64,000 nucleotides of DNA, from the NCBI GenBank assembly GCA_946699065.1, contig CAMPDV010001498.1, positions 28,181 to 92,180 on the forward strand, given 5' to 3'. Positions 24,904 to 35,924 of this stretch are shown here, in pieces. Both the position numbers and the translations under genes were made by a program. How positions within the stretch are numbered: the first letter of the stretch is position 1; the number at the start of each line of letters is the position of its first letter. Source of the stretch: Loxodes magnus. Taxonomy: Eukaryota; Ciliophora; Karyorelictea; Loxodida; Loxodidae. The notes below the pieces were generated by a model, which had not been told where the DNA came from, did not search any database, and saw only the letters and a list, made by a program, of their open reading frames with translations.

Positions 24904-26810
24904 ATTATAATTGAATTTCAGAGCTTAGTTTGGAAAATATTTAGTAGTAGCTAGAAGATTTTGAGATGTCAGCTGATTAAATTTTAATTTTGAAGGAGAG
25001 AAAATCATAAGAAATTATAGAAATTATAGAAATTATAGAAATAATGAACATCAATGAAGGTGAGGCTTAGTAATTGAGGGAAGCGAAGAAGAAACTATTG
25101 ATGAAATAAAGCAAGGATTAAATTGCAATAATGGTCTAAATAGCTTAAAGTAATAAATTTAAGAAGCTAAAATACACAAGAATCTCTACCTTTCAATACT
25201 TAGGAAGTTATTCTATGAATGGACTTGTAAGAATAAGAAAGTTGATAGTTATTTGATATTTAAAATAGCAAAGGGGGAGTAAAGTAAGGACTGATTTGAA
25301 GATTAAAAATTAGCTTATCTAAAAGATCAAGTTTAATAAGTTTTTCCCACTATAGAATCGATTGTGAGTTTAGATTTTGAAGAAATAAAATCAAAATTTT
25401 AGTAAAATCAAGTAAATCTAAAGTCTTTAGACTTAACTAAATTAAAGAATATTCAGAATAAAATGCAGCCATAAAAGCCTAATTAGTTAGATATTTTATA
25501 ATTAAATAATTAAGCTAACTAAAGTTAATTTTATAGTTAATATTAGGAATAAAATTTAATAGTAGTAGAAGAATAAAAGTAGCTTTAGTAGAATATGATA
25601 TAATAAAATATTATTCAAACTTAAGAAGAACACTAAATTTATGCAAAATAGGAAAGCTCAAACTAAGAATAAATCTAATCCTTGTAGCAAACTGAATAAA
25701 GTATTACTTAAGAGAATTATAAAATAGAAAAATATACTTTCGATAAGTATAAATATCCTATTATTTACTAATGACTTGAAGAGAAAGAATGAGAATAAGA
25801 ATTTAATTTAGAAGAGATTCAGCTTTAAATAGAATTAATTGAGGTAAAAGGAAATAGACGATCATTGAACATGTTTTGCAGAGCTTATAACTAACTTAAT
25901 GAAAATTTAAAGAAAAGGATAATCAGTTTAAGTTAGAAATCTTTATAAATAAATAATAAATAAATAAAAATGATTATAGAGCGCGTAGCACCTCATTGGC
26001 GCGCAGCTCTTTCAATATTAATATTTAATATTAAAAAATGTTCTCATGTTTCTTGTTAAATTCTAGAAGTCCGATGAGTCATGTCAGCTTCTCCAAATGG
26101 GGAATCTTCTTATTAAGAATTATTCTAAAATCTTGAGTCAAATGCTTCAGTCTTTTTGAATAAGGTCCAAATAAGAGATAGTTATTAAGTCGGTAATTAG
26201 AAGGCCCGTCAGTCAAACTTTCATACTGCTAGAGAGAACCCTCGGGGTAAGTTAGGTACGTCCCAACAGAGCTTATCCACCCTTCCCCGTGGTGGCATCT
26301 AGTGCGAGATTACTCGCAATGCAGTATACATTGCACCAGATTACCTATTAGTTTGGCTGACGCGGCCGACATCCATTTTATATATAGCAATTTGAAAAGA
26401 AATATATAAATAATGCTTAATCAACTAACTATTTTTAAATAAGAAAGGAGTTTCTAGGATGTGCATTCCAGTTGTTAAATTAAACTACATAGTTTCAACT
26501 TAAGGGAATAGCCAGCAATGTAAACCTAGCTGAACTAACAATAAAAGACAAATATTAAACACTTAACTCGTTTAAGACTGAAATTGAGAAGGAAAAATTT
26601 GAAAATTTTGAATAAAGCTAATAATTCTAAGAATTAAAAGAAAGTCTAAATTTGCATAATCTTAGCCAATACACGTAAACATACATAGTAATAGAATTAA
26701 AGGTATACTCGAAACTAGTATTTGATAATTTCCAAGAACAACTAAAAAAGCTGGAAAAACAATTAAGCATTAATATTTATGAATCTGGATCTGATGAAGA
26801 GCAATAATGA
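24900..26810 (+). pseudogene. Gene F: single SAM-like plus KH-like family member, broken by a frameshift and an insertion
   Basis: ATG 24900-24902 gives Met-Asn-Tyr-Asn-Trp-Ile and a SAM-like domain containing a 9-base tandem repeat (Glu-Ile-Ile units, about 25012-25041). The frame shifts between 25060 and 25200. From there a segment with Asp-Trp-Phe-Glu aligns with the linker of gene D, and Tyr-Lys-Tyr-Pro-Ile-Ile-Tyr-Gln aligns with gene C. Homology stops after a Ser-Gln-Lys-Ser-Leu motif at 25945 and resumes with Phe-Glu-Lys-Lys-Tyr at 26391, matching the adjacent Phe-Glu-Arg-Lys-Tyr of C. It continues to TGA 26808-26810. The intervening 442 bases are a foreign, GC-richer element. Unless that is spliced out, the gene is disrupted. 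Confidence 0.75.
25946..26387 (-). mobile_element. SINE-like element 1, inserted in gene F
   Basis: A 442-base block, much richer in G+C than its surroundings, that interrupts gene F between two codons adjacent in gene C. Read on the minus strand it has a GC-rich structured 5' body. Near the 3' end is a hairpin with AGAGC/GCTCT arms (about 25979-26012). It finishes in a simple TTTA-type repeat (25946-25970). The hairpin and simple-repeat tail recur in element 2 at 35925. A structured body, a shared 3' hairpin and a microsatellite tail are typical of SINEs mobilised by a partner LINE. No clear target-site duplication was found and no protein is encoded. The minus-strand body contains a stretch weakly resembling a Pol III box A (AAGCTCTGTTGGG). 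Confidence 0.6.
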
Positions 26811-27234
26811 AATAATAAGTAAATAATTTTAATTAAACAATAAAAATATTTAAAAATATTTCTTTATTCTTAAGTAAAGCTATAGAAATATTTATATAAT
26901 AATAGCTTTCTAAGCATGTATATATCTTAAATAATAAGATCATGCAACATAAATATCTATTTTTAAAATATGTGGAGAACTATTTTTGATTCTAGCTAAA
27001 TATTTAGATTTTATAGAATATTTATATATTTATCTTTATTAACAATTATTAAGGTTAAAGTCTATCAAATAAATTTAATTAAGTGAGCAACTATATTTTT
27101 CTTAATTAGATAGAATAAATAATAACATTGTTACTTAATAACCTCTTAATAATTAAATTCAGAGGTTAATTATTAAATTAAAGAACAAGGCTAAAGTTAA
27201 TTATAACTTGGTATTTATTATACATTTCTATTTC
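26811..27234. other. Convergent intergenic region between F and G
   Basis: AT-rich DNA between the 3' ends of F (plus) and G (minus). The minus-strand frame of G stays open across it, so the exact end of G is unclear. Nothing else recognised. Confidence 0.35.
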
Positions 27235-28318
27235 ATAGATATTTCTTAGTTCTGTAGAATTGCTAATAAAGATTTTAAGTCTATTAATATTTCTATTATT
27301 TATATTTAACTTGTCAGAAAGGTTATGTAGATTCGAACTATCTCGCTATTTAAAGTTCATATATCAAACCTCTATATTACTCATGTAGTTTTAGATTTTT
27401 CGAAAGTTTGAAAATAAATTTATTTATTCCTAACTATAGCATCCTTATTCATTCTACTTATATTCATATGTGATATGTTCTTCTATTGCTTCTTGGAAAC
27501 ATAACTATCTCAAAATTTGTGTGCATTTGATTCGTTTATCTCTGGGATTTCTAAGTCCGTTATTAATAGGATAAATTTCTGATAGCACTGCTTTGTCGTT
27601 GTTATTTTCCCTATTCTAACATTTTGATCTCCATTTACAAGTACTTTCTATGTGTAATGATCTAATAGAAAAATCTAAGAAATGATAATTCTTATAATTC
27701 TGAGTGTTTAAATAATAAAAATTTCCTACATAAATACATGACTTAACTTCTATTTTTTATGTTTCAAAATGATTAAGGACATCAAGTTTTAAAGACTTAT
27801 ATTACTAAGCTTTTGATTTAGTGTGATACATTTTAATAATTTTAGGCTTCTATTTGACTGTATTATTAACATAAGCAGGTTTGTATTCCTAGATTTAACA
27901 AATAACGAAATTTGATGAGTTAAATATATTTAAATTTATAAAGAAAGCTAGCTTTTATTATTTTTACAATTGAAATGATAGTTTTTATTAATTATAAGGG
28001 AGATATACTTTTATTAGGGTAATCATAATTAAAAAATGCAATATTTGTATTATATGATGATAGATCTTCTTGTAAAAGGTCATATTAATAAATAGATGAT
28101 ATTAAAGAAAATTAAGGATTATATCTAGGATAGATACTTATAGCCTGAAAATTTGATTAGGTTTAATTTAGATATTTAAGCCTATATTATCTTAAAGCTT
28201 ATTACATTTTATATATCTTATTTCTAAGTTTAACGGTAAATATTTCCTTTTATCTAATTTATATAGTTATTTGTACAAATCATTTAGAATCTTCATGTAA
28301 GTGGTTAGTTATAGACAT
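27235..28318 (-). CDS. Gene G: unrecognised protein, frame change near 27930
   Basis: ATG 28316-28318 opens a frame (Met-Ser-Ile-Thr-Asn-His, then Asp-Ser-Lys-Trp-Phe with TGA as Trp) that is protein-like to about 27950. A second minus-strand frame is protein-like from about 27900 to 27235, with Lys, Asn, Glu and Cys and a Cys-Lys-Trp-Arg-Ser-Lys-Cys motif. The change could be an unrecognised short intron or a one-base error. No family could be named; the Cys-containing motif might be part of a zinc-binding fold, but this is a guess. No stop is evident near 27235 and the end is approximate. Confidence 0.35.
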
Positions 28319-29070
28319 TGAAATTCCTTCCTATCTAAGATTGCTGTGCTAAATTAAAAAACTATTAGCTGAAATATCTTATCTAGCAATTAAGCACTAA
28401 AGGACATAATACATAAACTTATGCTTGAATAACTTTAAGTTTCTAATATAATTTTAGTTACTAAAGGAAACTATACATCCATATGAACTTTCTTAAATTA
28501 GAATTTTAAAGTCTATATAAATTGCTATAAATAGAAAATCTTAGAAACTAAATTCAAAATTAGCATATAAATCAAAGCAAGATAAAGTGAAGGAGAGTCT
28601 ATCATAATCAATATCACAAATTTATTAAATCATTTCATATCTAAATCTCTTGCTTTATTTCTAGTATTTAGTATCAAAGCAACTCTATTTTAATCCAAGT
28701 ATATCTTAATAAATGTAATTACCTTATATGCTTAATCAAATATATCAACATTGAGATATAATAAAGAGATATTTTATAAGTTTTAATCTAAAAAACAAGC
28801 TTGTTCGAGTTAGAAAAGATGCATATAATTAAATAATGATTTAATATATCCTAACCTTTTGAAAACAATTAAAAAGCCCTTAAGAAATAATAAAGTTAAG
28901 AAAATAATTATTTTCATATTACTTTTAAAGCATTTATTGCTTAATACTTCTATATATGCATTACTAATATTAATTATTTAGCTTCCTTATATATCCAATT
29001 ATATTATCCTTTTACTATATTATGTTTGCTTTTATATACTTAATTATTATATCATTTTATTTAAATACGG
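28319..29070. other. Intergenic region between G and the ART pseudogene
   Basis: AT-rich sequence with no recognised gene, RNA or repeat. It lies between divergent features and may hold the promoter of gene G. Confidence 0.35.
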
Positions 29071-29122
29071 TGCAAAGCCCAAGGATGCTGCTTGGAACCA
29101 ACCTAACTAAAAAATTAGCGCC
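29071..29122. other. GC-rich patch at the 5' break of the ART pseudogene
   Basis: About 52 bases (GTGCAAAGCCCAAGG... ) near 50% G+C in a region below 25%. They end exactly where homology to gene A begins. They match nothing else in the window that I could see and look like filler or the remnant of an inserted element at a rearrangement breakpoint. Confidence 0.4.
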
Positions 29123-30263
29123 GAGAAATACTAACGCAAATTATGAGAGAGATATTCAAAGAATTATTATTTAAGATCCTAATATTCTATCTGTAGTGAA
29201 CTAGTGGTTCTGAATTGAAGCATTTGATATTAAATCTTTTGATTAACAAACAAATTAAAAAATAGACTAGCTTTTTAATAATAAAATAAGATATAAATTA
29301 CGTTAAATTAAGTAAATTATGAAATAGATTTTCCTCTTAATGCTATGAAAAACACATAAACTAATTAACTAAAACATATATTCAAAACTATGATTCAAAA
29401 GTCAGTTGCTAAACTAGACTTAAAAGGACTTAGAGAAGATATAGAATTATGTCAATATTAAATTCTTAATATATAAAATTGTCTACAACTTTCTATTATT
29501 AATTATGGAAAAGCATATTAAATTTCTATGCAGCATGATGTACTAAAAATTTATAAAGAAAATAAATTTTATAGGGATATTCATCTGAAGTATAAAAAGC
29601 AATAGACAAAATTTAAATTATTAATTGGAATATTCAAAATAGAATAGCATAACTAGAAGTAAAGTTTCCTGAATATTGGAAGCAATCATAATTGCCTTAC
29701 GATAAGTATGATTTTGATTAAAATTCTGTATTATTCAAAAAAATTTAGACTAAATTTAATTCAACAGTTCCTCAAGGTAAAGTAGTAAGAATTTCAGTCT
29801 TGCAAAATGTACTTTTTTACTAAAGATATTGAAATGAGTTACAAACTCTAAAATTATTTATGGAAAAGATCCTAAAGTAGAATAACTATTTCATGGAACT
29901 AAAAATACACCTCCAGATGTAATATATAAGGGAGAAATAGGAATTGATAATAAATATACATTGGAATAATGTATATTTGGAAAAGGAAATTATTTTGCTA
30001 TTAAAGCTTAATATTCTAATAGTAGTTATGCTTATTAAGTTGCTGGCAAAACAAAATAATGGTAGAAGTTTTTATGTGATGTAATAGTAGGTGAAGTTTT
30101 CGTAGCTCCAAGTACTAAGAAATATGAATATCCTCCTATTAATTAAAGTTTCACTAATTTTGAAAAGTGATATGATTCTATAACCAATACAACCTAAATG
30201 TATATCGTATTTGAAAACGAAAGAGCTTATCCATCTTTTCTAATTACGTATGACTTACCTTGA
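29123..30263 (+). pseudogene. 5'-truncated ART gene of the gene A type
   Basis: Homology to gene A starts inside its second WWE domain (Asn-Tyr-Glu-Arg-Asp-Ile) and runs through the KH-like segment and the whole ART domain to TGA 30261-30263. There is no N-terminal SAM-like domain and no ATG at the break. The frame is broken twice: a 4-bp deletion near 29570-29574, identical to the one in the left copy of gene A, and a one-base deletion near 29850. The catalytic region is well preserved as text (Leu-Phe-His-Gly-Thr, Gly-Lys-Gly-Asn-Tyr-Phe). Near the end, TGA replaces the CGA (Arg) of gene A. Inverted relative to gene A. Confidence 0.88.
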
Positions 30264-30419
30264 GAAAATATTTATAGCTTTCTATTACAATTTACTTAAA
30301 TGTTGAAAATAAATAAATTTATTTAAATCTATTAATGAAAATAAGCTGAATTAAAATAAAAATTGCTAAACAACAATATCTCTAATTTTATATATTTATC
30401 TTTTATATCATTTTTTATA
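30264..30419. other. Short spacer
   Basis: AT-rich spacer between the convergent pseudogenes; nothing recognised. Confidence 0.4.
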
Positions 30420-30874
30420 AAATTTTGCAAATGTAATCTATTTCTAATTAGTCCCTGATGTTGTTTAAGATATAAAGAGATATTCAATTTTTATTTACTT
30501 TCGTTTTCATAATTTTGCTAACTTAATTTGTCTATTATATTTAGCTTTAATTAAGTTCCATTAGTTCATATAAATCAGATAATTCTTACTCTTCAAAACT
30601 TACTAACTGATCAGCTGTCATGCCACAATTTTCTAATTAGGTCCTAATATTGTTTAAGTTATAATGAGATATCAATCACTATCTAGTTTTCTTTTCAAAG
30701 TTTGCCGAACTTAATTTATCTATTATATATAGTTTGAATTAAGTTCCACTAGTTCAAAAAGGTCTGATTGATCTTGCTCTTTATGATTTATTAACTATTA
30801 ATTAGTTATCCCACAACTTTCTAGCTATTTTCTCATACTATTAAGATTAATTTCTGAATTAAATCTTCTTACAT
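30420..30874 (-). pseudogene. Decayed SAM-like repeat fragment of the gene C type
   Basis: Starts at an ATG (30872-30874) followed by Gln-Glu-Asp, matching the N terminus of gene C. It contains parts of three SAM-like repeats, with Leu-Glu-Ser-Cys-Gly-Ile-Thr, Leu-Glu-Asn-Cys-Gly-Met-Thr and Asn-Trp-Ile-Ser. The frame is lost at least twice, once early in repeat 1 and once at the Asp-Trp of repeat 2 (one base missing). No KH-like part follows. Confidence 0.75.
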
Positions 30875-32374
30875 TTTAAACTTAGAATAAAGCTTCTTTT
30901 TTAAGTTATATTGTAATTTACTAATTATAAGGTAACTATATAGATAATTAGCATGCTATAATATAAACAAATAGCTTTCTAGACTTAAGCTTAGCTTTAT
31001 ATTATTTTATTAATTATATTAATGCTTCCAGTGCTTATCTAGCTTTTATCAATTTATTCATTTAATATATTTGCTATTATAGATTAAGATTGACTTCTAA
31101 TGAAGGTACAGTTAAATTTAAGTTATTACCTATATTTGTGCTTAGATTAAACTCTTTTTTACATAATGGTGATTTATGCTTAACATTCTTAATTTTTAAA
31201 TTTTAATATTTCTTTGACTATTTCTTTAGTTGCTGGTCTCTAAATGAAAAAATACTCTTTTTATTTATTTTTTTAGTTGAAAAATATTTCTTTTTCCTTT
31301 AATATTTCTATAGTTATTTCAATTTGTGACAAACTGTAAGGAAAAGAGCCTCAATTATAAGTACTATTACAAAATAAATTTAACTTTCTTACTCTGTCTC
31401 ATGGAATGATTATCATTTTATTGAGTTTTATTTATTTATTAGGTTGTATTATTTACTTTTTTATCTAAACTTCTCTTTATTAAAACTTCAATATGATTCG
31501 GATTTATTAGAAGCTACTATTTTCTAGCTGAATTATTATAATTAACGATTGTCTTTAATTATATTTAGTTTATTTTTTGTAGATTAGATTCTCTATAATT
31601 GAATGCTATAAAATTAGATTTCTTTTTACCTTTGTACACTTATTCTAAGCTTAAATGATATAAATTGAGTAAGGAATTAAAGAGAATATAGATCTAAATT
31701 TGCTTTTATCTTTAAATTAAGCAGAAATTAAAGATAAATAGTTTATCTAAATTATCCTTACAAGTTTATTAGTTATACTTTAATTCTTTATTATATTCAA
31801 ATTTACTTCCTTATGGCTATATCCTTTCCTTAACTTTAGAAATTTACCTAAATTTAACTTTATTTTTAACTTTAAGTCACCAGCAAACCAAACCTATCAT
31901 TAAATTTACAATTTATACACTATTAGCAAATCAGAGCAATGATTAAGGTTTATGTGACTTATTACTTTTAATTAAGCTAACAAAAACCTATATTAAGATT
32001 TTGTGTACAGGATACATAACTAAACCAATAACTCACTGGAGTACATATAATTATGATATTCTACTGAAAAGTAAATAAACATAATTTTAGATTTAATAAA
32101 GAAACTTCTAGATAAGTTTATACTAAAAGCTAATACAAACAAAAATAGATTGATAAGATAAAAAGAATAAAATAATCAACTAGCTTTACAATAAAAAATA
32201 TCTATTCTAGGATATATCTCACTAAGTTAGAATAAAATGCAAGAAAATTATCTTTCATTTATAACTTAAGCATATAACAAATTTTACTCAATAATAAATA
32301 AAAACGAATCTACAATTTACGCTAAAAACTCAAGGCTTTTAATATATTTAAGCAAAGCTTAAGCATAAATATAA
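30875..32374. other. AT-rich region, no supported gene
   Basis: A minus-strand frame is free of TGA for long stretches here and includes a segment with Pro-Trp-Asp-Arg-Val-Arg-Lys-Leu near 31400. Most of the translation is Ile/Leu/Phe/Asn/Lys-rich, as expected from random AT-rich DNA when three stop codons are sense. I do not call a gene. Confidence 0.35.
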
Positions 32375-32437
32375 GGCTCTATGGTGTAAGGGTAGCACGT
32401 GAGAGCTCAAAATTGGGTTCAAATCCCTGTAGAATCG
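32375..32437 (+). pseudogene. tRNA-Gln-like sequence lacking a normal anticodon arm
   Basis: The 5' part (GGCTCTATGGTGTAAGGG, TAGCAC) matches eukaryotic tRNA-Gln D-arm and box A, and GGGTTCAAATCCC matches T-arm and box B. The acceptor strands pair at six of seven positions (C3-A70 mismatch), and the D-stem pairs GTGT with GCAC. Between D-arm and T-arm there are only about 13 bases (TGAGAGCTCAAAA), too few for an anticodon arm plus variable loop. A T5 run at 32439-32443 would serve as Pol III terminator. I read it as a tRNA-Gln gene with an internal deletion, or a tRNA-derived promoter relic. Confidence 0.6.
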
Positions 32438-33376
32438 CTTTTTATTTATCTTTATAAAAAATTTAGCTTAGTAAGTTAATTAAATAAGCAAAAGAATGAC
32501 TATAATATAAATATTTATAGCTAAATGTATCATATTATAAGTAAATACTCTAAAATTAAAATATAAATATGCCTAAATTAGATGCTCTAATTTATCTACA
32601 ATTTTAATATTTTATTGATAACTTTATTTATAATCTAAAATAAGGTTAAAGCTCTTCTAAAATTCCTATGACAAAGATAAAATTTGGTAAAATAAAATAA
32701 ATATTTGCTTAAAACTTAGAACATTAAGTATCTGTATTTCTGTAGAATTAAGAGATTTATTTGATTACTTTTGAAGTAAGTTTTAAATATAACTTTGTTA
32801 TTCTTCGCATTATTATAATCATCCAATTCCTTTTTATTTGTTTAGTGCTTGATTCTAATTTATAGAGAATTGTTAGTGGCTTACATTATAAAAAATTGTA
32901 AATATGATAAACATACCATTTGGTATAGTTTATTTTACCTAATTTTTAATTAAAATAAATTATTAGCTAATTAACTATTAACTTTATTTAATAAAGCTAA
33001 GTCTGAACCTTATTTAATGTCAGTTATATTGTAGTATCTCATAATTCTATCATCTCTTGTTGAAAGATTTAACAAGTATTTTAGAGCTAAAAAGCTAAGT
33101 ATAGCTTAACCTGCATTTAAAGCTTATTATTAATTAAAAAATTTCTATAAAGATGCTATTTGATTCTACATGATTTATAACTAAGATCTCTAGAAAATTA
33201 GCATATTTAAATATTTCAATTAATATTTAAAAATTTGATAGCTGCATCTAAGATCTATTTGGTGCTCTATGAAATAAGCCCTTATTCTATTTAAACTTAA
33301 GAATAAAATTAATTATTTACTTTATATTCTCAAATTATATAATGTAAAAGCTTTTAAAATAAGTTTTTTAAGTTTT
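32438..33376. other. Intergenic region between tRNA-like sequence and RING gene
   Basis: AT-rich DNA downstream of the RING-gene stop on the minus strand; no gene, RNA or repeat recognised beyond the T-run at 32439. Confidence 0.4.
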
Positions 33377-34846
33377 TCAATCGAAAGCTATAAAGAAATC
33401 TACTAGTGGTCCTTTTTTGTAAAGAGAAGAATCACCTGCTGGAATGTTCTAAGTCTCATAAAGTTCTAGAGTATATTACTTTATCCTTACGTTAGTCTTG
33501 AAATAGTCTATATTTCCACAATACATATTTCCACCTTCAAACACAATCATTAAAGTGTATATCTAGTTTGCTTATATATTTATAAAATCATTCCATGTTT
33601 TTATAAGTTCGACTGCATTAGGATCTGAAGAATCAAGCTCAAGCGATCCTTCAAAAGAATGTACTATTTCGCTTTAAAAATCTGGATGAGCTTTGCTACC
33701 TTTATGAATCTAGAGGTTTCTAATATAAACAAATTAAGATTTTTAATATTTACTTGATAATCCTAATTTATAAATATAGCAATCTTCATTTACTTTAAAA
33801 GTCAGAAAATTTCTTTATCCTGTTATCTTTCAGTTACTATAAACACTAAATTTTATATTTAATTTAAATCTTAAAGTTTTTAATTTTAGGCCTATTTCTA
33901 GAAGTAAGATATCGAGAAGTTATCTATTTGAAGCAGCTTCTTCAGATTCTACTATACTTGAAAAATATTTCTAAAACTAAGTTTCAATTTATCCGTTCAT
34001 TCCAGAAAATTTATTAGATTTTAATAAATCTTCCTTAATTTATAGTATTCAAGTGGCTTCTTCGTCATTCTATTAGAATAAATTTTTTAAATATTCTCCT
34101 ACTGTTTTATAATATTTTTAGGGCTTTTAATCAATATATTTTATCGTTTTGAGAGTTTCAGGAGCTTTTAATCTGATTTATAGTAACTTGGAAATGTTTT
34201 GATGGTTTGTATTTGATTGACTCTATAATTTTATTTTTTGCCCAGAGAGATAGTAATTTTTTTGATTTATGAAGTTAGTTATTTCTTTGTAAAGTTAAAA
34301 CAGATTAAGTAAAGTTAGCTCTCTAAATCTGTTTTCTATTCTATTCTAATAGATAATGATTTATATATCTCTTTATTCTTTTATTTCCATTCAGTTATTT
34401 ATTCCATTTAATAGATTAAATAGCAAGCTTAATATTTAATCTGTTTTAGTTTGTTTAGAATGGTTTAACTTCTAAGTTATTTAATCTTTTATAGTTACTA
34501 GACTCTTTTCAGTTTATATCACTTAACTCTTCCAATATCTCTATCAGTTATTTTTATTTTCCATTACTAAGTTCTGGATTCTAGTAAACTAATCTTAGAG
34601 CTATTTTTATTATTCTGTTTTTTGGGATTTAATAGTTAGTAATTATAAAATATTCTCATCAGGTTGTATCTAAAAAATCTATTTTTCAAACATCTGGAAA
34701 TCGAAAGGACACATAAAAAAATGGCTATGAATTTACCATTCAATACAGCATGCGAAGCAAAGAGTATGAGTGCATTAGAGTTTTTTAGGAGAATAATTTT
34801 AAAAGTTATAAAGTTGTTTACACTTGAAGCAACAAAGCTACTCCAT
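33377..34846 (-). CDS. RING-finger protein, probable E3 ubiquitin ligase
   Basis: The frame is 490 codons including TGA 33377-33379, from ATG 34844-34846, with no break. The first 50 residues form a RING-type zinc site: Cys6, Cys9, Cys25, His27, Cys30, Cys33, Cys46 and Asp49, with Cys-Pro-Phe-Asp at the last pair. This C3HC3D form replaces the final Cys by Asp. A Gln/Lys-rich, probably helical region follows. The C-terminal ~150 residues contain a well-formed segment with Phe-Glu-Gly-Gly-Asn-Met-Tyr-Cys-Gly-Asn and end Phe-Phe-Ile-Ala-Phe-Asp; I do not recognise that fold. TGA codes Trp at several sites. RING domains recruit E2 enzymes. Its location in a WWE/ART cluster fits known ADP-ribose/ubiquitin cross-talk, but a functional link is inference. 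Confidence 0.8.
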
Positions 34847-35924
34847 TTAATATAAATTTTAAAAGTTAAAAGTTAAAATAATTTAATTACAAACTAAAAT
34901 TAAAATTATTAATATCCTTTATATTTTGGCTATAGTAGGATGTATAACTATATTTCTAGGTATATTTAACTCACTTAAAATTAGGATAAAGGGAATATAA
35001 GAAAATAAGCTAATTTTACTAAATACAAATATTAAGATAGGAACTTTAGTCATTTAGCAAGAAATGTATATTTAATGTAAAATAAATTACTATTGACTGA
35101 AATATTTCGAATCCTCCTTCTGGTAATCTTTTATTTAACTTATAGTGAGATTAATAATTTTTTATTCATAGTTCACTTAATTATTTTGATTTTCCTGAGT
35201 TTGCAATATTAAAATTAATAACAATATGGATATAATTTAGTTTTGATTCATTAAGATACTAAAAATAGTAAATTTTAAACTATTCTTATGCCTCTGATAC
35301 AAATAAGCTTATCCAAATATAAGAAAATATTTCCTATATTAGGAAATAAAAATATAAGGATATAGTCCATTAAATGACAACTGAGAGCCTATTTTTTATA
35401 TCTGGTTATTAATCCAAATCATAAAAACTAAAAAAAACTTTTAAAAACTTGGTTCAGATAAAAGATGCCAATATATTTATTAGATGCCTAAATAACACAA
35501 GGCTTCTGGTATAATATTTAAATGTTGCTTACTGCAAGTGGAACAAGCTTTTTTAACAAGAAAGAAAATGAATAGAAGCCAAAAGCTTAAATTAGAATAA
35601 TTTAAAGTTTATTCTCAATATATGACTGAGATAATAGTATGAAAATGATTTAAATAAATCTAGTCTATTAAACTTTCTTAGAAAGTCATTATAAATAATA
35701 TTGATTTTTCTAAGAATAATATATTTATTATTATCATATCTTACATGCAATATAGGATTTAAATAAAGTAGCGAGCTTTAAGAAGACTTAAGAAATTATT
35801 TTAGATTCTGGTTGCCTAAAATTTAAACTTAGATATTATTAGATTATTTTTCTATTATTGCTCTATATTTTAGTTTTAAAATTTATTTATTTATTTTATA
35901 ATTACATACTTAGAATTTAAAACT
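34847..35924. other. Intergenic region upstream of the RING gene
   Basis: AT-rich DNA. A plus-strand standard-code frame at 34664-34855 is the antisense of the RING coding region and is not a gene. No other feature recognised. Confidence 0.4.

Noticed and set aside
25980..26390. RNase P, SRP or snRNA gene
   Set aside because: The GC-rich structured block made me test conserved RNase P, SRP and snRNA motifs from memory; none fits convincingly, and the insertion inside gene F plus the tail shared with element 2 favours a mobile element.
30970..32370. Long minus-strand frame without TGA
   Set aside because: When no stop codon is reliable, openness means little; composition is that of AT-rich noise over most of its length and no domain was recognised.
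34664..34855. Plus-strand standard-code open frame
   Set aside because: Antisense to the RING domain coding region, whose zinc ligands are clear on the minus strand.
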